64,000 nucleotides of DNA from Martinezella rhizogenes (lineage in GTDB: Bacteria > Pseudomonadota > Alphaproteobacteria > Rhizobiales > Rhizobiaceae): positions 62,001 to 126,000 of the forward strand of contig NZ_JAPYZZ010000013.1 of assembly GCF_027460065.1 (NCBI RefSeq), read 5' to 3'. A model generated the notes under the pieces. That model was not told where the DNA came from, did not search any database, and was given only the letters and a program-made list of their open reading frames with translations. Both the position numbers and the translations under genes were made by a program. Shown here one piece after another: positions 26,093 to 36,003 of the stretch (position 1 is the first letter of the stretch; the number at the start of each line of letters is the position of its first letter).

Positions 26093-26923
26093 ATGCTGGT
26101 CGAAATCGAAAATCTGAAGATCGCTTTCCAGACTCGCACCAGCCGTTTTGAGGCGGTGCGCGGTGTATCCATGAAGCTCGGCACTGAAAAGCTCGGCATT
26201 GTCGGTGAATCCGGTTCGGGCAAGAGCCTGACGGCGCGGGCGCTGATGAAGCTTCTGCCCTCCAATGCGGATATCCGTGCTGACAAGCTTGCCTTCGACG
26301 GCATCGACGTGCTGTCCGCCAGCGAAAGGCAGATGCGCCAGATCCGCGGCAAGCGGGCGGGTTTCATTCTGCAGGACCCGAAATATTCGCTGAACCCGGT
26401 GAAGACCATGGGTGCGCAGATCGCGGAAGCCTGGCGTGCCCATAAGGGCGGCAGCAAGCGGGCCGCCATGGAAGCGGCGATCGGCCTGCTTGATCAGGTG
26501 AAGATCCGCAATCCGCGTCAGGTGGCTTCATCCTACGCGCATGAGGTTTCCGGCGGCATGGGCCAGCGCGTGATGATCGCCATGATGCTGGCGCCCGATC
26601 CGGAACTCCTGATCGCCGACGAGCCGACCAGCGCGCTTGATGCGACGGTGCAGGCGGAAATCCTGCGGCTGATCGAGGAGCTGGTGTCGGAACGCGGCAT
26701 GGGCCTTATCCTCATCAGCCACGACCTGCCGCTCGTTTCGCATTTCTGCGATCGCGTCGCCGTCATGTATTCCGGCCGGGTGATGGAGGAGCTGAAGGCG
26801 TCCGAACTCCTGAAAGCCGAACATCCCTATACAAAGGGACTTCTGAACTGCATTCCCTCGCTGACGCATCCGCGCGAGCGTCTTCCCGTTCTCAACCGTG
26901 ATGCAGCGTGGTCCAGCCGATGA
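26093..26923 (+). CDS. Peptide ABC transporter ATPase (DppD-like)
   Basis: The 276-residue ABC ATPase has Walker A GESGSGKSLT, a Q-loop in FILQDPKYSLNP, the signature VSGGMGQRV and Walker B LLIADEPTSALD, followed by the H-loop ISHDL. The C-terminal tail is shortened: it ends soon after HPYTKGLLNCIPSL and lacks the cysteine-rich segment of many DppD proteins. It would pair with the next ATPase. Confidence 0.9.
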   Translation: MLVEIENLKIAFQTRTSRFEAVRGVSMKLGTEKLGIVGESGSGKSLTARALMKLLPSNADIRADKLAFDGIDVLSASERQMRQIRGKRAGFILQDPKYSLNPVKTMGAQIAEAWRAHKGGSKRAAMEAAIGLLDQVKIRNPRQVASSYAHEVSGGMGQRVMIAMMLAPDPELLIADEPTSALDATVQAEILRLIEELVSERGMGLILISHDLPLVSHFCDRVAVMYSGRVMEELKASELLKAEHPYTKGLLNCIPSLTHPRERLPVLNRDAAWSSR

Positions 26924-27660
26924 TCGACGTCGAAAACCTCCGTATCAAGTTCGGCGACCGCGAAGTGGTGAAGGGCGTCTCCTTTTCGGTGGAAAAGGGC
27001 GGCAGCTTCGGCATCGTCGGCGAAAGCGGCTCGGGCAAGTCCACCATCCTGCGCGCCATGGCCGGCCTTAATGAAAGCTGGGAAGGGCGCATTGCCTTTG
27101 CCGGCAAGGACGCACCGCTGAAGCGCACGCCGGAGTTCTTCCGGCAGGTGCAGATGGTGTTTCAGGACCCCTATGGCTCGCTGCATCCGCGCCAGACCAT
27201 CGACCGTATTCTCAGCGAATTGCCGCTGGTGCACGGCATGGACAATATTGAAAGGCGCATCCAGCAGGCCTTGTCCGACGTGGCGCTGCCGCAGGCGGTG
27301 CGGTTCCGTTTTCCGCACCAGCTCTCCGGCGGCCAGCGCCAGCGCGTGGCGATTGCCCGCGCGCTGATTGCCGATCCGCAGGTGCTGCTGCTCGATGAAC
27401 CGACTTCGGCGCTCGATGTGTCGGTGCAGGCGGAAATCCTGAACCTGTTGCAGGACCTGCGCGCGGCGCGCAACCTCACCTATATTCTCGTCAGCCACAA
27501 TCTCGCGGTCATTGCGCATCTGTGCCCGCAGGTTGGCGTGATGCTGAATGGCGACATGGTGGAGCAGCTGAGTGCCGGCGATCTGCGCGAGGGCCGGACC
27601 AAACATCCGCATACGGAAGAGTTGCGTAGCCTGAGTATCCGGCTGGAAGAACCGGCCTGA
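26920..27660 (+). CDS. Peptide ABC transporter ATPase (DppF-like)
   Basis: The ATG at 26920 overlaps the previous stop by four bases and gives 246 residues; a GTG at 26908 would add four. Walker A is GESGSGKST, the signature is LSGGQRQRVAIARALI, Walker B is LLLDEPTSALDV and the H-loop is SHNL. It completes the two-ATPase set of a Dpp/Opp-type importer. A large palindromic repeat follows. Confidence 0.9.
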   Translation: MIDVENLRIKFGDREVVKGVSFSVEKGGSFGIVGESGSGKSTILRAMAGLNESWEGRIAFAGKDAPLKRTPEFFRQVQMVFQDPYGSLHPRQTIDRILSELPLVHGMDNIERRIQQALSDVALPQAVRFRFPHQLSGGQRQRVAIARALIADPQVLLLDEPTSALDVSVQAEILNLLQDLRAARNLTYILVSHNLAVIAHLCPQVGVMLNGDMVEQLSAGDLREGRTKHPHTEELRSLSIRLEEPA

Positions 27661-27695
27661 GTCTACGTTGCCAATAAATCGAGCGGGTGCCACGA

Positions 27696-27821
27696 GTTTC
27701 TTCTCCCCGAGGGGGAGAAGTCCGCGGCAGCGGGATGAGGGGGCAAGCTTCCCGTAAATCTCTACCGTTGCCCCCTCATCCGACCCTTCGGGCCACCTTC
27801 TCCCCCTCGGGGAGAAGAAAC
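27696..27821. repeat. Nested palindromic rhizobial intergenic element
   Basis: The outer 25-base arms at 27696-27720 and 27797-27821 are perfect reverse complements; each is itself rich in CTTCTCCCC/GGGGAGAAG. An inner pair (GATGAGGGGGCAA and TTGCCCCCTCATC) lies inside. This type of element is widespread between genes in Rhizobiales. It may act as a transcript-end or mRNA-stabilising structure behind the ABC operon. Confidence 0.85.
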
Positions 27822-27873
27822 AAGCGGCGATGCTGAGGCTTTCTGTAGAGACGACAAGACACGAGATCGAACA

Positions 27874-29385
27874 ATGTCACAGCAATTCTACTGGAACGCC
27901 GCTTCAACCCTTTCGCAAAGCTTCGTCTCGCAATGGGCGGACAATGAGCCGGGCGGGGCGGTCATCGGTTTTGATCTCGATGGCATCCGTTTCGCCCATG
28001 CCGGCGGTGTCGAAAGCCTCTCGACCTTTGCGCCCTTCACGCAGCAGAGCGTGGTGCGGTATGCCTCCGTCACCAAACATGCCTTCTGCGCCATGGTGCT
28101 TGCGCATTCCGATCTGATCGGCCTTGACGACCCACTCGGCAAACATCTGCCGGAGTTGCAGCCGCCGCTCCGCGACGTCACGGTGGGGCAGGCGCTGGAT
28201 ATGAGCGGCGGGCTGCCGGATACGCGTGAATGCCTCTCGCTGCTTGGTCTTTCCGTTTATACCGAAACGAAGGCCGAACCGCTTCTCGAATATCTGTCGC
28301 GGCTCACCCGGCTGAATTTTCCTGCCGGCAGTGAGGTGTCCTATTCCAATACGGGTTACCGGCTGGTGGAAGCTGCGCTGGAGCGTCGCGGTTTCCGTTT
28401 CGATGATTTTGTGCAGACACAGATTTCCGGTCCCTTTGGCGTGTTCCTCAAGGCGCCGGATGTCTGGAACGATCCAGTCGACGGGCTGGTGCCGGGTTAC
28501 TGGAAAGCCGAAGACAACTGGCAGCTGTCGGTCGCCGGTCTGCATATTTCCGCTTCGGGTAGCCTTGCGGGCAGCGCCGAAGCACTTACCCGTTGGTTGC
28601 AGGGTGTGATGCGGGGCGAGGGAAGCTTCGCGGGTATTCTTGACGCGCTTTCGGCTGAGCGGCCGCTCGCCGATGGACGGATGAGCGAATATGGTCTCGG
28701 CCTGCGCTGGTCGCATCTCGGTGACAGGCGTTTCGTTGGTCACGGCGGTTCGCATCCGGGTTACAAGACTTACTTTCTGCTTGATCCGGAAAACGGCACT
28801 GGCTTCGTCGTGGTGTCGAACCGTGAGGATACCAATGGTTTCAAGATCGCGCTGGAAAGCATGGCGGCTTTGACCGGCCTGCCTTTGCCCAAGCCTGCCG
28901 CCAGCCTGCCGGAAGGCCTCTATGTCACCGAAAGCGGGCCGTGGTGGCTTGAGATAAAGGGCAGCACATCCACCTTTATCGATGGTGACGACACGCTTTA
29001 TGAAGATGTCGATGGCTGGGTCTCCTCCCGTTCCGCATCCTCTCCAATGCGTCTTAGGCTGGATGGTGCCGCCATTGTCGGCGAGGCCGGTCACGCCGCC
29101 CGCCGCTTCCTGCCGGTCGGCCAGCATGTCGTGCCGGACGATCTTTCGGGCTTGTGGCGCTCGGATGAGGGAGCGGAATTTTCGATCAGCGGTTCGTCAC
29201 TGACGATGGGGATCGGCCCCACGCGCTGCAGCATGCCCTTGAAGGCGCTCGGCAATGGCCGCTTTCTGTTCACGCTCATCGATGGGCCGTGGACGAAGCG
29301 CGTCTGCCTCAACCGGCTGGGTGACGACCGGATCGAGCTGGTGTCCAGCCGGGCGCGGATCATCGAATATTCGCGAAGCTTTTAG
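27874..29385 (+). CDS. D-aminopeptidase-like serine hydrolase (S12 family)
   Basis: The protein has 503 residues. A penicillin-binding-protein-type catalytic domain (about 1-330) has Ser65-X-X-Lys68 (ASVTK), a YSNTGY motif near 157 and a HGGSHPG motif near 290. It is followed by about 170 residues of beta-rich C-terminal domains. This three-domain build, length and spacing resemble the D-aminopeptidase DAP of Ochrobactrum anthropi, whose catalytic Ser is at 62. It would release N-terminal D-residues from peptides. A generic esterase or beta-lactamase-like role cannot be excluded. It follows the peptide importer on the same strand. Confidence 0.78.
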   Translation: MSQQFYWNAASTLSQSFVSQWADNEPGGAVIGFDLDGIRFAHAGGVESLSTFAPFTQQSVVRYASVTKHAFCAMVLAHSDLIGLDDPLGKHLPELQPPLRDVTVGQALDMSGGLPDTRECLSLLGLSVYTETKAEPLLEYLSRLTRLNFPAGSEVSYSNTGYRLVEAALERRGFRFDDFVQTQISGPFGVFLKAPDVWNDPVDGLVPGYWKAEDNWQLSVAGLHISASGSLAGSAEALTRWLQGVMRGEGSFAGILDALSAERPLADGRMSEYGLGLRWSHLGDRRFVGHGGSHPGYKTYFLLDPENGTGFVVVSNREDTNGFKIALESMAALTGLPLPKPAASLPEGLYVTESGPWWLEIKGSTSTFIDGDDTLYEDVDGWVSSRSASSPMRLRLDGAAIVGEAGHAARRFLPVGQHVVPDDLSGLWRSDEGAEFSISGSSLTMGIGPTRCSMPLKALGNGRFLFTLIDGPWTKRVCLNRLGDDRIELVSSRARIIEYSRSF

Positions 29386-29456
29386 CCGCTGTTAAATTGT
29401 GACCATGGCGGTCCTGCGACCTTTCTTGCCGTCCGTTTAGCACCTATAGTTCCTGT

Positions 29457-29918
29457 ATGGTAAAAGGTGTTCTGAGGTTCTTTTTTGACTATGGCGCAGG
29501 TGGTTGCCTCTGGGCAGGCGACAGCGAAACATGCGCGAGATTGGATGTTGGACCCGTCGATGCGGCTTTCTTTGGCCTCGAAGGTCAGATGCCTTCCAAG
29601 CCAAAGCTGGTTCTCTCCGAGACGGCGCAGCAACTGCGTGATCGTCTTGATTTTGAGCATTCCGGATATCTTAATCCCTTATATCCACTCGATCCGAGCC
29701 TATGGACGCAGGGTGTTTGTGACCGCTTCAACACAGATGTAGATAAGCTCCTCGTACTTTTGCGTCAGGAGTTGGGAGCCGACTACAGCATCGTAGATGA
29801 GCAATACCGCTATGAGGAAGATCCACGGCTTGACGAATATCTAGCTGAAAATCCCAGCCTTGCTCGTATCGATGAAGTGAAGGTGTCGACTGTGGGTTGG
29901 GTCCGAGGGGAGACCTAA
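29457..29918 (+). CDS. Hypothetical protein, visibly AT-richer than its neighbours
   Basis: The 153-residue protein starts at the ATG at 29457. It opens with RFFFDYGAGGCLWAGDSETC and has the segment LNPLYPLDPSLWTQGVCDRFNTDVDKLLVLLRQELG. It is acidic, with no signal peptide or membrane segment. Codons such as cta, tta and ata are much more common than in surrounding genes, which suggests recent acquisition. The pattern recalls small orphan immunity-like proteins found outside toxin loci, but this is only an impression. No partner toxin is nearby. Confidence 0.6.
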   Translation: MVKGVLRFFFDYGAGGCLWAGDSETCARLDVGPVDAAFFGLEGQMPSKPKLVLSETAQQLRDRLDFEHSGYLNPLYPLDPSLWTQGVCDRFNTDVDKLLVLLRQELGADYSIVDEQYRYEEDPRLDEYLAENPSLARIDEVKVSTVGWVRGET

Positions 29919-30049
29919 AATATGCTAAGGTGTCATTTTCTCCCAATCAGAACCCCGTTATGAAGAGGGTTTCAATCGGCTTCCATTGCTCCTAATAAAG
30001 ACCCGTGTTCCCGCAGGCCGGGACAACATCTTTGTGGGAGAACAGGCCC

Positions 30050-30946
30050 TTGGAAGTCAAATGGCTCGAGGATTTCCTGGCGCTGGCCGGAACGCTCAAT
30101 TTCTCGAAAGCGGCGGATGAGCGGCATGTGACGCAATCCGCTTTCAGCCGGCGCATCAAGCAGCTGGAGGCCTGGGTGGGCGCGACGCTGGTTGACCGCG
30201 CCTCCTATCCTTCCCGGCTGACGGAGGCGGGGGCGAAGTTCGTGCCGGTGGCGCAGGAGACGCTGAAACAGCTTTACCATGCGCGGCGCACCCTGTTGCA
30301 GGAAGAGGGAGCCGATGCCAAAACCGTTCGGCTGACGGCGCTGCATACCCTGTCCTTCACCTTCTTTCCCGACTGGCTGAAACGGGTGAACGAGACGGCC
30401 GGACCGCTGTTTTCAGTTCTGCGACCGGATTCCGGCAGCATGGAGGAAAACCTCAATTCGCTGGTGGACGGGCAGAGCGATTTCCTTCTGACCTATGCCC
30501 ATCCCGAAGTGCCGATGCTGCTCGATGCGCAGACTTTTGAGTTCCGAGTGCTGGGTGCAGAAAACATCATTCCGGTTTCCGCGCCGGCGAAAGATGGTTC
30601 ACCGCTGCATGCGCTGGTAGAAAATGCGCGAAAACCCTTTGCCTATCTGGATTATGAAAAGGCCTCGTTCTTCGGGCCGCTGCTGCGCGATCTCCTGAGC
30701 GCGCGGCTGCCGCAATTCGAACGGGTGCATGAGGGCAGCATGTCGGTGGGGCTGAAAGCCATGGCGATGGCCGGCTGGGGTGTCGCCTGGGTGCCGGAAA
30801 GCCTGATGCGGCACGAGCTGGATAGCGGCGCTCTGGTGCGCGCCGCTGATTCAAGTTTCGATATTGCCGTCGATATCAGGCTTTATCGTTCCAAGGAGAA
30901 CCGCCGGCCCGTGGTTGAGCGCATCTGGGCGGTTCTCGAAGGTTAG
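30050..30946 (+). CDS. LysR-family regulator, HypT/YjiE-like
   Basis: I place the start at TTG 30050 because the protein then begins MEVKWLEDFLALAG, a typical LysR start, about ten bases after GGGAG. The length is 298 residues. The helix-turn-helix lies at about 14-40 (NFSKAADERHVTQSAFSRRIKQLE). The effector domain contains DGQSDFLLTYAHPEV and GWGVAWVPESL. The sequence resembles the hypochlorite-responsive HypT of E. coli as I remember it, but redox residues were not checked. The stop codon TAG is the first three bases of a palindromic repeat. Targets may include the transaminase convergent with it. Confidence 0.82.
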   Translation: MEVKWLEDFLALAGTLNFSKAADERHVTQSAFSRRIKQLEAWVGATLVDRASYPSRLTEAGAKFVPVAQETLKQLYHARRTLLQEEGADAKTVRLTALHTLSFTFFPDWLKRVNETAGPLFSVLRPDSGSMEENLNSLVDGQSDFLLTYAHPEVPMLLDAQTFEFRVLGAENIIPVSAPAKDGSPLHALVENARKPFAYLDYEKASFFGPLLRDLLSARLPQFERVHEGSMSVGLKAMAMAGWGVAWVPESLMRHELDSGALVRAADSSFDIAVDIRLYRSKENRRPVVERIWAVLEG

Positions 30947-30992
30947 AGCATTTCCGGGGAAAGTGGCCCCCGGTTTTCCATCCGGAAATGCG
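30944..30992. repeat. RIME-like palindromic element overlapping a stop codon
   Basis: The element begins TAGAGCATTTCCGG and has the inverted pair CATTTCCGG (30949-30957) and CCGGAAATG (30982-30990). A longer relative starting with the same TAGAGCATTT is at 54244-54345. Such AGAGCATTT elements are known as rhizobial intergenic mosaic repeats. It lies between convergent genes. Confidence 0.7.
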
Positions 30993-31011
30993 ACAAACAA
31001 AACGCTTTCGA

Positions 31012-31878
31012 TCAGATGGCGGTGCGGCGGGCGTTTTCGAGGTAGAGCGCGCGCAGGCGGCTCACCATCGGGCCGGGCTTGCCGTTACCCACCGGCTTGC
31101 CGTCGATCTTCGTCACCGAAACCACGAAGTTGGAGGCGCTGGTCAGGCAGGCCTCGTCGGCATTCAGCGCCTCTTCCAGCGTGAAAGGCCGCTCTTCCAG
31201 CGTGAAGCCGGCTTCCTTGGCCAGCTGCAGGGCGGCAAGACGCGTGCAGCCGGGCAGGGTCTTGTTGCTGTTGCCGCGGGTGATGATCTTTTTGTCGGCG
31301 GTGACGATGTAGGCGGTCGAGGACGCGCCTTCGGTGACGAAACCATCCTCGATCATCCACGCCTCGTCACAGCCTTCGGCCTTGGCGATGCGTTTGGCCA
31401 TGACCTGCGGCAAAAGGCAGACGGTCTTGATGTCGCGACGTTCCCAGCGCTGGTCGGGAACCGATTTGACGGCGATGCCGGCTTCTTCGACCGGGGTGCC
31501 GATCAGCTTCTTGGCCTGGGTGAACATGACCAGCGTCGGCTTCAGATCAGCGGAGAACAGGAAATTGCGGTCTTCGGCGCCACGCGTCAGCTGCAGGTAG
31601 ATCATGCCTTCGACGAGGTTGTTGTCGGCAATCAGGCGGCGCTCTGCCTCGACGATCTCTTTCGTGGTGACCGGCAGCGGCACGTCGATCTCGCGGGCGC
31701 TGCGCTCCAGCCGAGCCATGTGCAGGTCGCTGTCGATCAGCTTGCCTTCCAGAACGGAGGTAACTTCGTAAATGCCGTCGCCAAACAGGAAACCGCGGTC
31801 GAAGATGGAGAGGCGGGCGTCCGCTTCGGGCAGGAATTCGCCGTTGACGTAAACGATGCGACCGGATGGGCTAGTCAT
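31012..31878 (-). CDS. D-amino-acid transaminase (class IV, PLP-dependent)
   Basis: The 288-residue class IV aminotransferase contains the N-terminal VYVNGEFLPEADARLSIFDR and the FGDGIYEV segment typical of D-alanine transaminases. Lys151 in RRDIKTV is the expected PLP lysine, near Lys145 of the Bacillus enzyme. A LTRGAEDR loop and a TSASNFVVSV C-terminal region are also present. It would interconvert D-amino acids and 2-oxo acids. Branched-chain aminotransferase or aminodeoxychorismate lyase activity is less likely given these motifs. It lies just after the DmpA-type peptidase gene on the same strand with a 20-base gap. Confidence 0.85.
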   Translation of the reverse strand: MTSPSGRIVYVNGEFLPEADARLSIFDRGFLFGDGIYEVTSVLEGKLIDSDLHMARLERSAREIDVPLPVTTKEIVEAERRLIADNNLVEGMIYLQLTRGAEDRNFLFSADLKPTLVMFTQAKKLIGTPVEEAGIAVKSVPDQRWERRDIKTVCLLPQVMAKRIAKAEGCDEAWMIEDGFVTEGASSTAYIVTADKKIITRGNSNKTLPGCTRLAALQLAKEAGFTLEERPFTLEEALNADEACLTSASNFVVSVTKIDGKPVGNGKPGPMVSRLRALYLENARRTAI

Positions 31879-31898
31879 GAAAACTCCGTCTGGAAAAA

Positions 31899-32957
31899 TC
31901 AGGCTGAAAGAAGGGTTTTAAGGGCGTCGATGGAAATGGCCTCGACCGTGGAGGCCTTGCCGGTGCCGGCATTGAAGCCCGTCGTCGTGGTTGCTGCGCA
32001 GAGCGAATTGAAGATCGCCTCCTCCGTCGCCTCGATCGCTGCTTCGAAGAGCGGCGAAATCGCATCGTTGGAAAGTTCTGGATAGTCTGCGACGGCCTTG
32101 CGGCGCGCGGGCGTGCGGCGCAGCCGCTCATCGGTGGAAAAGGCCAGAGCGTAATCGCCGGAGCCATTGCTGAGTGCTGCACCCGTGCGCGCCAGCCCGC
32201 CGAAGCTTCTGGCCGCCAAACGCTTCAGATTGCGGGAGGAGAGCGGCGCGTCGGTGGCGACAATGATGACGATCGAGCCGTCCTTGTCCTTATGGTCAGG
32301 GCTGGCATAGGGCGTGCCGCAGACCAGCAAATGGCCGCCGTAATTGGACTGGACAAGAATGCCGAGCGTATAGGTCGTTCCGGCGATGGTGACGATGCGG
32401 GATGCGGTGCCGATGCCGCCTTTCATGCCGAAAGCGACCGTACCGGTTCCGGCACCAACGCCGCCCTCGGCCACCGGGCCTGTGGCCGCATTTTTAAGCG
32501 CGGCTGATATCTCATCGACCGTCGGGCGGCCGGCACGGATGTCGTTCAGGCGGGAATCGTTGGTTTCGCCGACGACGGCATTGATCGAGACGACTTTCTC
32601 ATTGCCCGGCTGTGCCAGCGTATGGTGGTTGATCGCCTCGATGGCCCGGCCTGTCGCCAGCGTATTGGTGAGGATAACAGGTGTTTCGAGCTCGCCGAGT
32701 TCCTCGATCTGGGTGGAGCCGGCAAATTTGCCGAAGCCGTTATAGACGGCGAAGGCGGCGGGCACCTTGTCCTGAAAGAGATTGCCGCCATGCGGCAGGA
32801 TCGCGGTTGCGCCGGTGCGGATCGTATCGCCTTCGATGACGGTCGAATGGCCGATGGTCACGCCTTCGACATCGGTGATGGCGTTGAGCGGGCCGGTCTC
32901 GAAATGGCCGGGCCGGAAACCGATATCGCGCAGTCTCGGGCGGGTCGTCTGATGCAT
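31899..32957 (-). CDS. P1-family aminopeptidase, DmpA-like
   Basis: The 352-residue protein is a self-processing N-terminal-nucleophile peptidase. The predicted cleavage is Gly227/Ser228 in KDKDGSIVIIVATDAPLSS, which would free the nucleophile Ser228. Other family marks are the TDVEGVTIGHST start, EGGVGAGTGTVAFG, and NYGGHLLVCG. DmpA of Ochrobactrum anthropi has L-aminopeptidase and D-amino-acid esterase/amidase activity. It is encoded with a D-amino-acid transaminase, which fits a role in using D-residue peptides or amides. Confidence 0.88.
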   Translation of the reverse strand: MHQTTRPRLRDIGFRPGHFETGPLNAITDVEGVTIGHSTVIEGDTIRTGATAILPHGGNLFQDKVPAAFAVYNGFGKFAGSTQIEELGELETPVILTNTLATGRAIEAINHHTLAQPGNEKVVSINAVVGETNDSRLNDIRAGRPTVDEISAALKNAATGPVAEGGVGAGTGTVAFGMKGGIGTASRIVTIAGTTYTLGILVQSNYGGHLLVCGTPYASPDHKDKDGSIVIIVATDAPLSSRNLKRLAARSFGGLARTGAALSNGSGDYALAFSTDERLRRTPARRKAVADYPELSNDAISPLFEAAIEATEEAIFNSLCAATTTTGFNAGTGKASTVEAISIDALKTLLSA

Positions 32958-33100
32958 CGGGCGATCACTTTTGCGGAATACGGGCTCAAGGTGGAACAGG
33001 CGCGGCTTGCGAAAAGCTTTGCTCTGACTTGACGTTAGACTACTTCGCCGGGAAACGGCATCGCAAAAATGGAATAGTTTTATGCGGGCAATGGATGCGC

Positions 33101-34060
33101 TCAGGAGGCGCGCAGCGCAGCTTCGCCTTCACGCTCCAGCCATTGCCGCATCGCGTCTTCCGTCTCTTCGCGCGTCGGTGCGCCGATGCGGCCGCCGAAT
33201 ACGGTGCATTTCAGCGCGGCGGCGACAGAAGAGAGGCGGATGGCCGCGCGGCTTTGCATGCCTTCAGCCATCGCCAGCGCAAAGGTGCCGTGGAAGATAT
33301 CGCCCGCCGCCAGCGTATCCACCGCCTTGACCTGCATGGTCGTCTGGAAATGCACCGTGGGATCACCGGCCTCCGTCCACCAGCAGCCATGCGGACCGGC
33401 GGTGACGGCGATGAAGGTCTGCGGATAGCGCGAATGCAGCACCGGCAGCATGTCCTTCACCGTTTCAAGTCCGGTCAGCCGGGCGGCGGCGGGTTCGGAA
33501 AAGACGATATGGGTTGCGGCGGGCGCAAGCTTCTCCAGCGTTTCCACCGGCGCAACGTCACCATCCAGAATGGCGGGTTTGCCAAGTGCGCGCGCCACGG
33601 TCAGCACATCGAGTGCCAGTTCCGGCCAGCGCACATCCACCAGAACGGCATCGAACGGGGCAATATCTGCCGGCGTGCAGGAGCGTTTTTTCTCGTGCAG
33701 GCGATGATCGTAAAAAGGCACGATCAGCCGTTCTCCCCGGTCATCGATGATGATCGTCGACAGGGCCGAGCGCGCGCCAGCGGCGATGGTCATGCCCGCA
33801 ACATCGATGCCGCTTTCGGCGAGATCGCGCAGGATGCGGGTGCCGGTTTCGTCGTCGCCCACCGCACCCCAGAGGCTGGCGCGGCCGCCCATGCGATGGG
33901 CGGCATAGGCGGCGCTCGACGCCATGCCTTCGGCGATCTGCAACATCTCATAGGGCAGGACCTTGCCTTCGCCCTTCGGCATGTCATGCACACGAAACAG
34001 GGTGTCCAGCACGGCGGCACCCACGCAGAGCACATGCTTGCCGCCCGCTTCCTTTACCAT
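33101..34060 (-). CDS. PfkB-family sugar kinase, YihV-like
   Basis: The 319-residue ribokinase-fold protein resembles the sulfofructose kinase YihV as I remember it: VLVDVRWPELA, LDGDVAP, FSEPAAARLTG and the late AALKCTVFGGRIG all have counterparts there. The usual G-A-G-D anion-hole and catalytic motif reads DTLAAGDIFHG, so the first Gly is Ala while the catalytic Asp is kept. It is the last gene of the ABC sugar operon, 20 bases after the ATPase gene. The substrate is unknown. Sulfo-sugar specificity should not be assumed. Confidence 0.8.
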   Translation of the reverse strand: MVKEAGGKHVLCVGAAVLDTLFRVHDMPKGEGKVLPYEMLQIAEGMASSAAYAAHRMGGRASLWGAVGDDETGTRILRDLAESGIDVAGMTIAAGARSALSTIIIDDRGERLIVPFYDHRLHEKKRSCTPADIAPFDAVLVDVRWPELALDVLTVARALGKPAILDGDVAPVETLEKLAPAATHIVFSEPAAARLTGLETVKDMLPVLHSRYPQTFIAVTAGPHGCWWTEAGDPTVHFQTTMQVKAVDTLAAGDIFHGTFALAMAEGMQSRAAIRLSSVAAALKCTVFGGRIGAPTREETEDAMRQWLEREGEAALRAS

Positions 34061-34080
34061 TCTCTTCGCTCCTGCCCTGT

Positions 34081-35139
<1,059 letters not shown>

Positions 35140-35166
35140 GTTTTTGGTTCCCGTTATAATTTGAAT

Positions 35167-36003
35167 TCAGCCGCCCTTGACGGCGCCGGCGGTGAGACCC
35201 GCCACGATCTGTTTCTGTGCGAACATGGTGAGCAGCAGCACCGGCAGCGTGACGATGAGCGCGGCTGCGGCCAGCGGTCCCCAGCTGACCTGTTCGAAGG
35301 ACAGCATGTTGTAGACCGCGACCGGCAGGGTGCGCGTTTCACGGCTGGCCAGCACGATGCCGAAGACGAAGTTGTTCCACGAGAAGATGACCGCGAGGAT
35401 GAAGGAGACGACGATGCCTGGCTTGGCAATCGGCAGCGCCACCAGCCGGAACACCTGCCAGGAGGATGCGCCATCGATGCTTGCCGCCTCTTCCAGTTCC
35501 TTCGGCGTGGTCTCGAAATAACCGATCATGATCCAGACGACGATCGGAACCGTCACCACAAGATGGATGATGATCTGCGGCCAGAGCGTGCCCAAGAGGT
35601 TCAGCCATTGGAACAGCAGGAACAGCGGAATGAGGAATGAGAGGCCCGGCGTCATGCGGGCGATCATGATGACGACGGCGGATTTTTCCGCCTTCAGTCG
35701 CGCAATGCCGTAACCGGCGGGTACGCCGATGACGAGCGCCAGAATGGTGGCCGCACCGGTGACGAGGACCGAGTTCCAGAAATAGAGGAAGAAATTATTC
35801 TCCTCGAACACCTTCACATAGTTCGACCAGGCGAAACGTTCGGGAATGAGGATCGGCGGATAGGCGCCGTTGTCGATCTCATATTTCAGCGAGAGCGAGA
35901 TCATCCAGATGAAGAACAGGATGACCGGCGAGATCATCACCAGTGCCACGAAGAAAAGGCCGATGCGGTCGAGATTTTTACGTTTCAGGATTTTTCCAGA
36001 CAT
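35167..36003 (-). CDS. Sugar ABC transporter permease (MalG-like)
   Basis: I place the start at the ATG at 36003 (MSGKILKR), whose A is the last base of the preceding TGA, with GGAGGAT at the right distance upstream; a frame reaching 36027 would overlap the previous gene. The length is 278 residues with six transmembrane helices. The EAA loop ELEEAASIDGASSWQVFRLVALP is typical of CUT1 permeases. It pairs with the permease encoded just before it. Confidence 0.9.
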   Translation of the reverse strand: MSGKILKRKNLDRIGLFFVALVMISPVILFFIWMISLSLKYEIDNGAYPPILIPERFAWSNYVKVFEENNFFLYFWNSVLVTGAATILALVIGVPAGYGIARLKAEKSAVVIMIARMTPGLSFLIPLFLLFQWLNLLGTLWPQIIIHLVVTVPIVVWIMIGYFETTPKELEEAASIDGASSWQVFRLVALPIAKPGIVVSFILAVIFSWNNFVFGIVLASRETRTLPVAVYNMLSFEQVSWGPLAAAALIVTLPVLLLTMFAQKQIVAGLTAGAVKGG

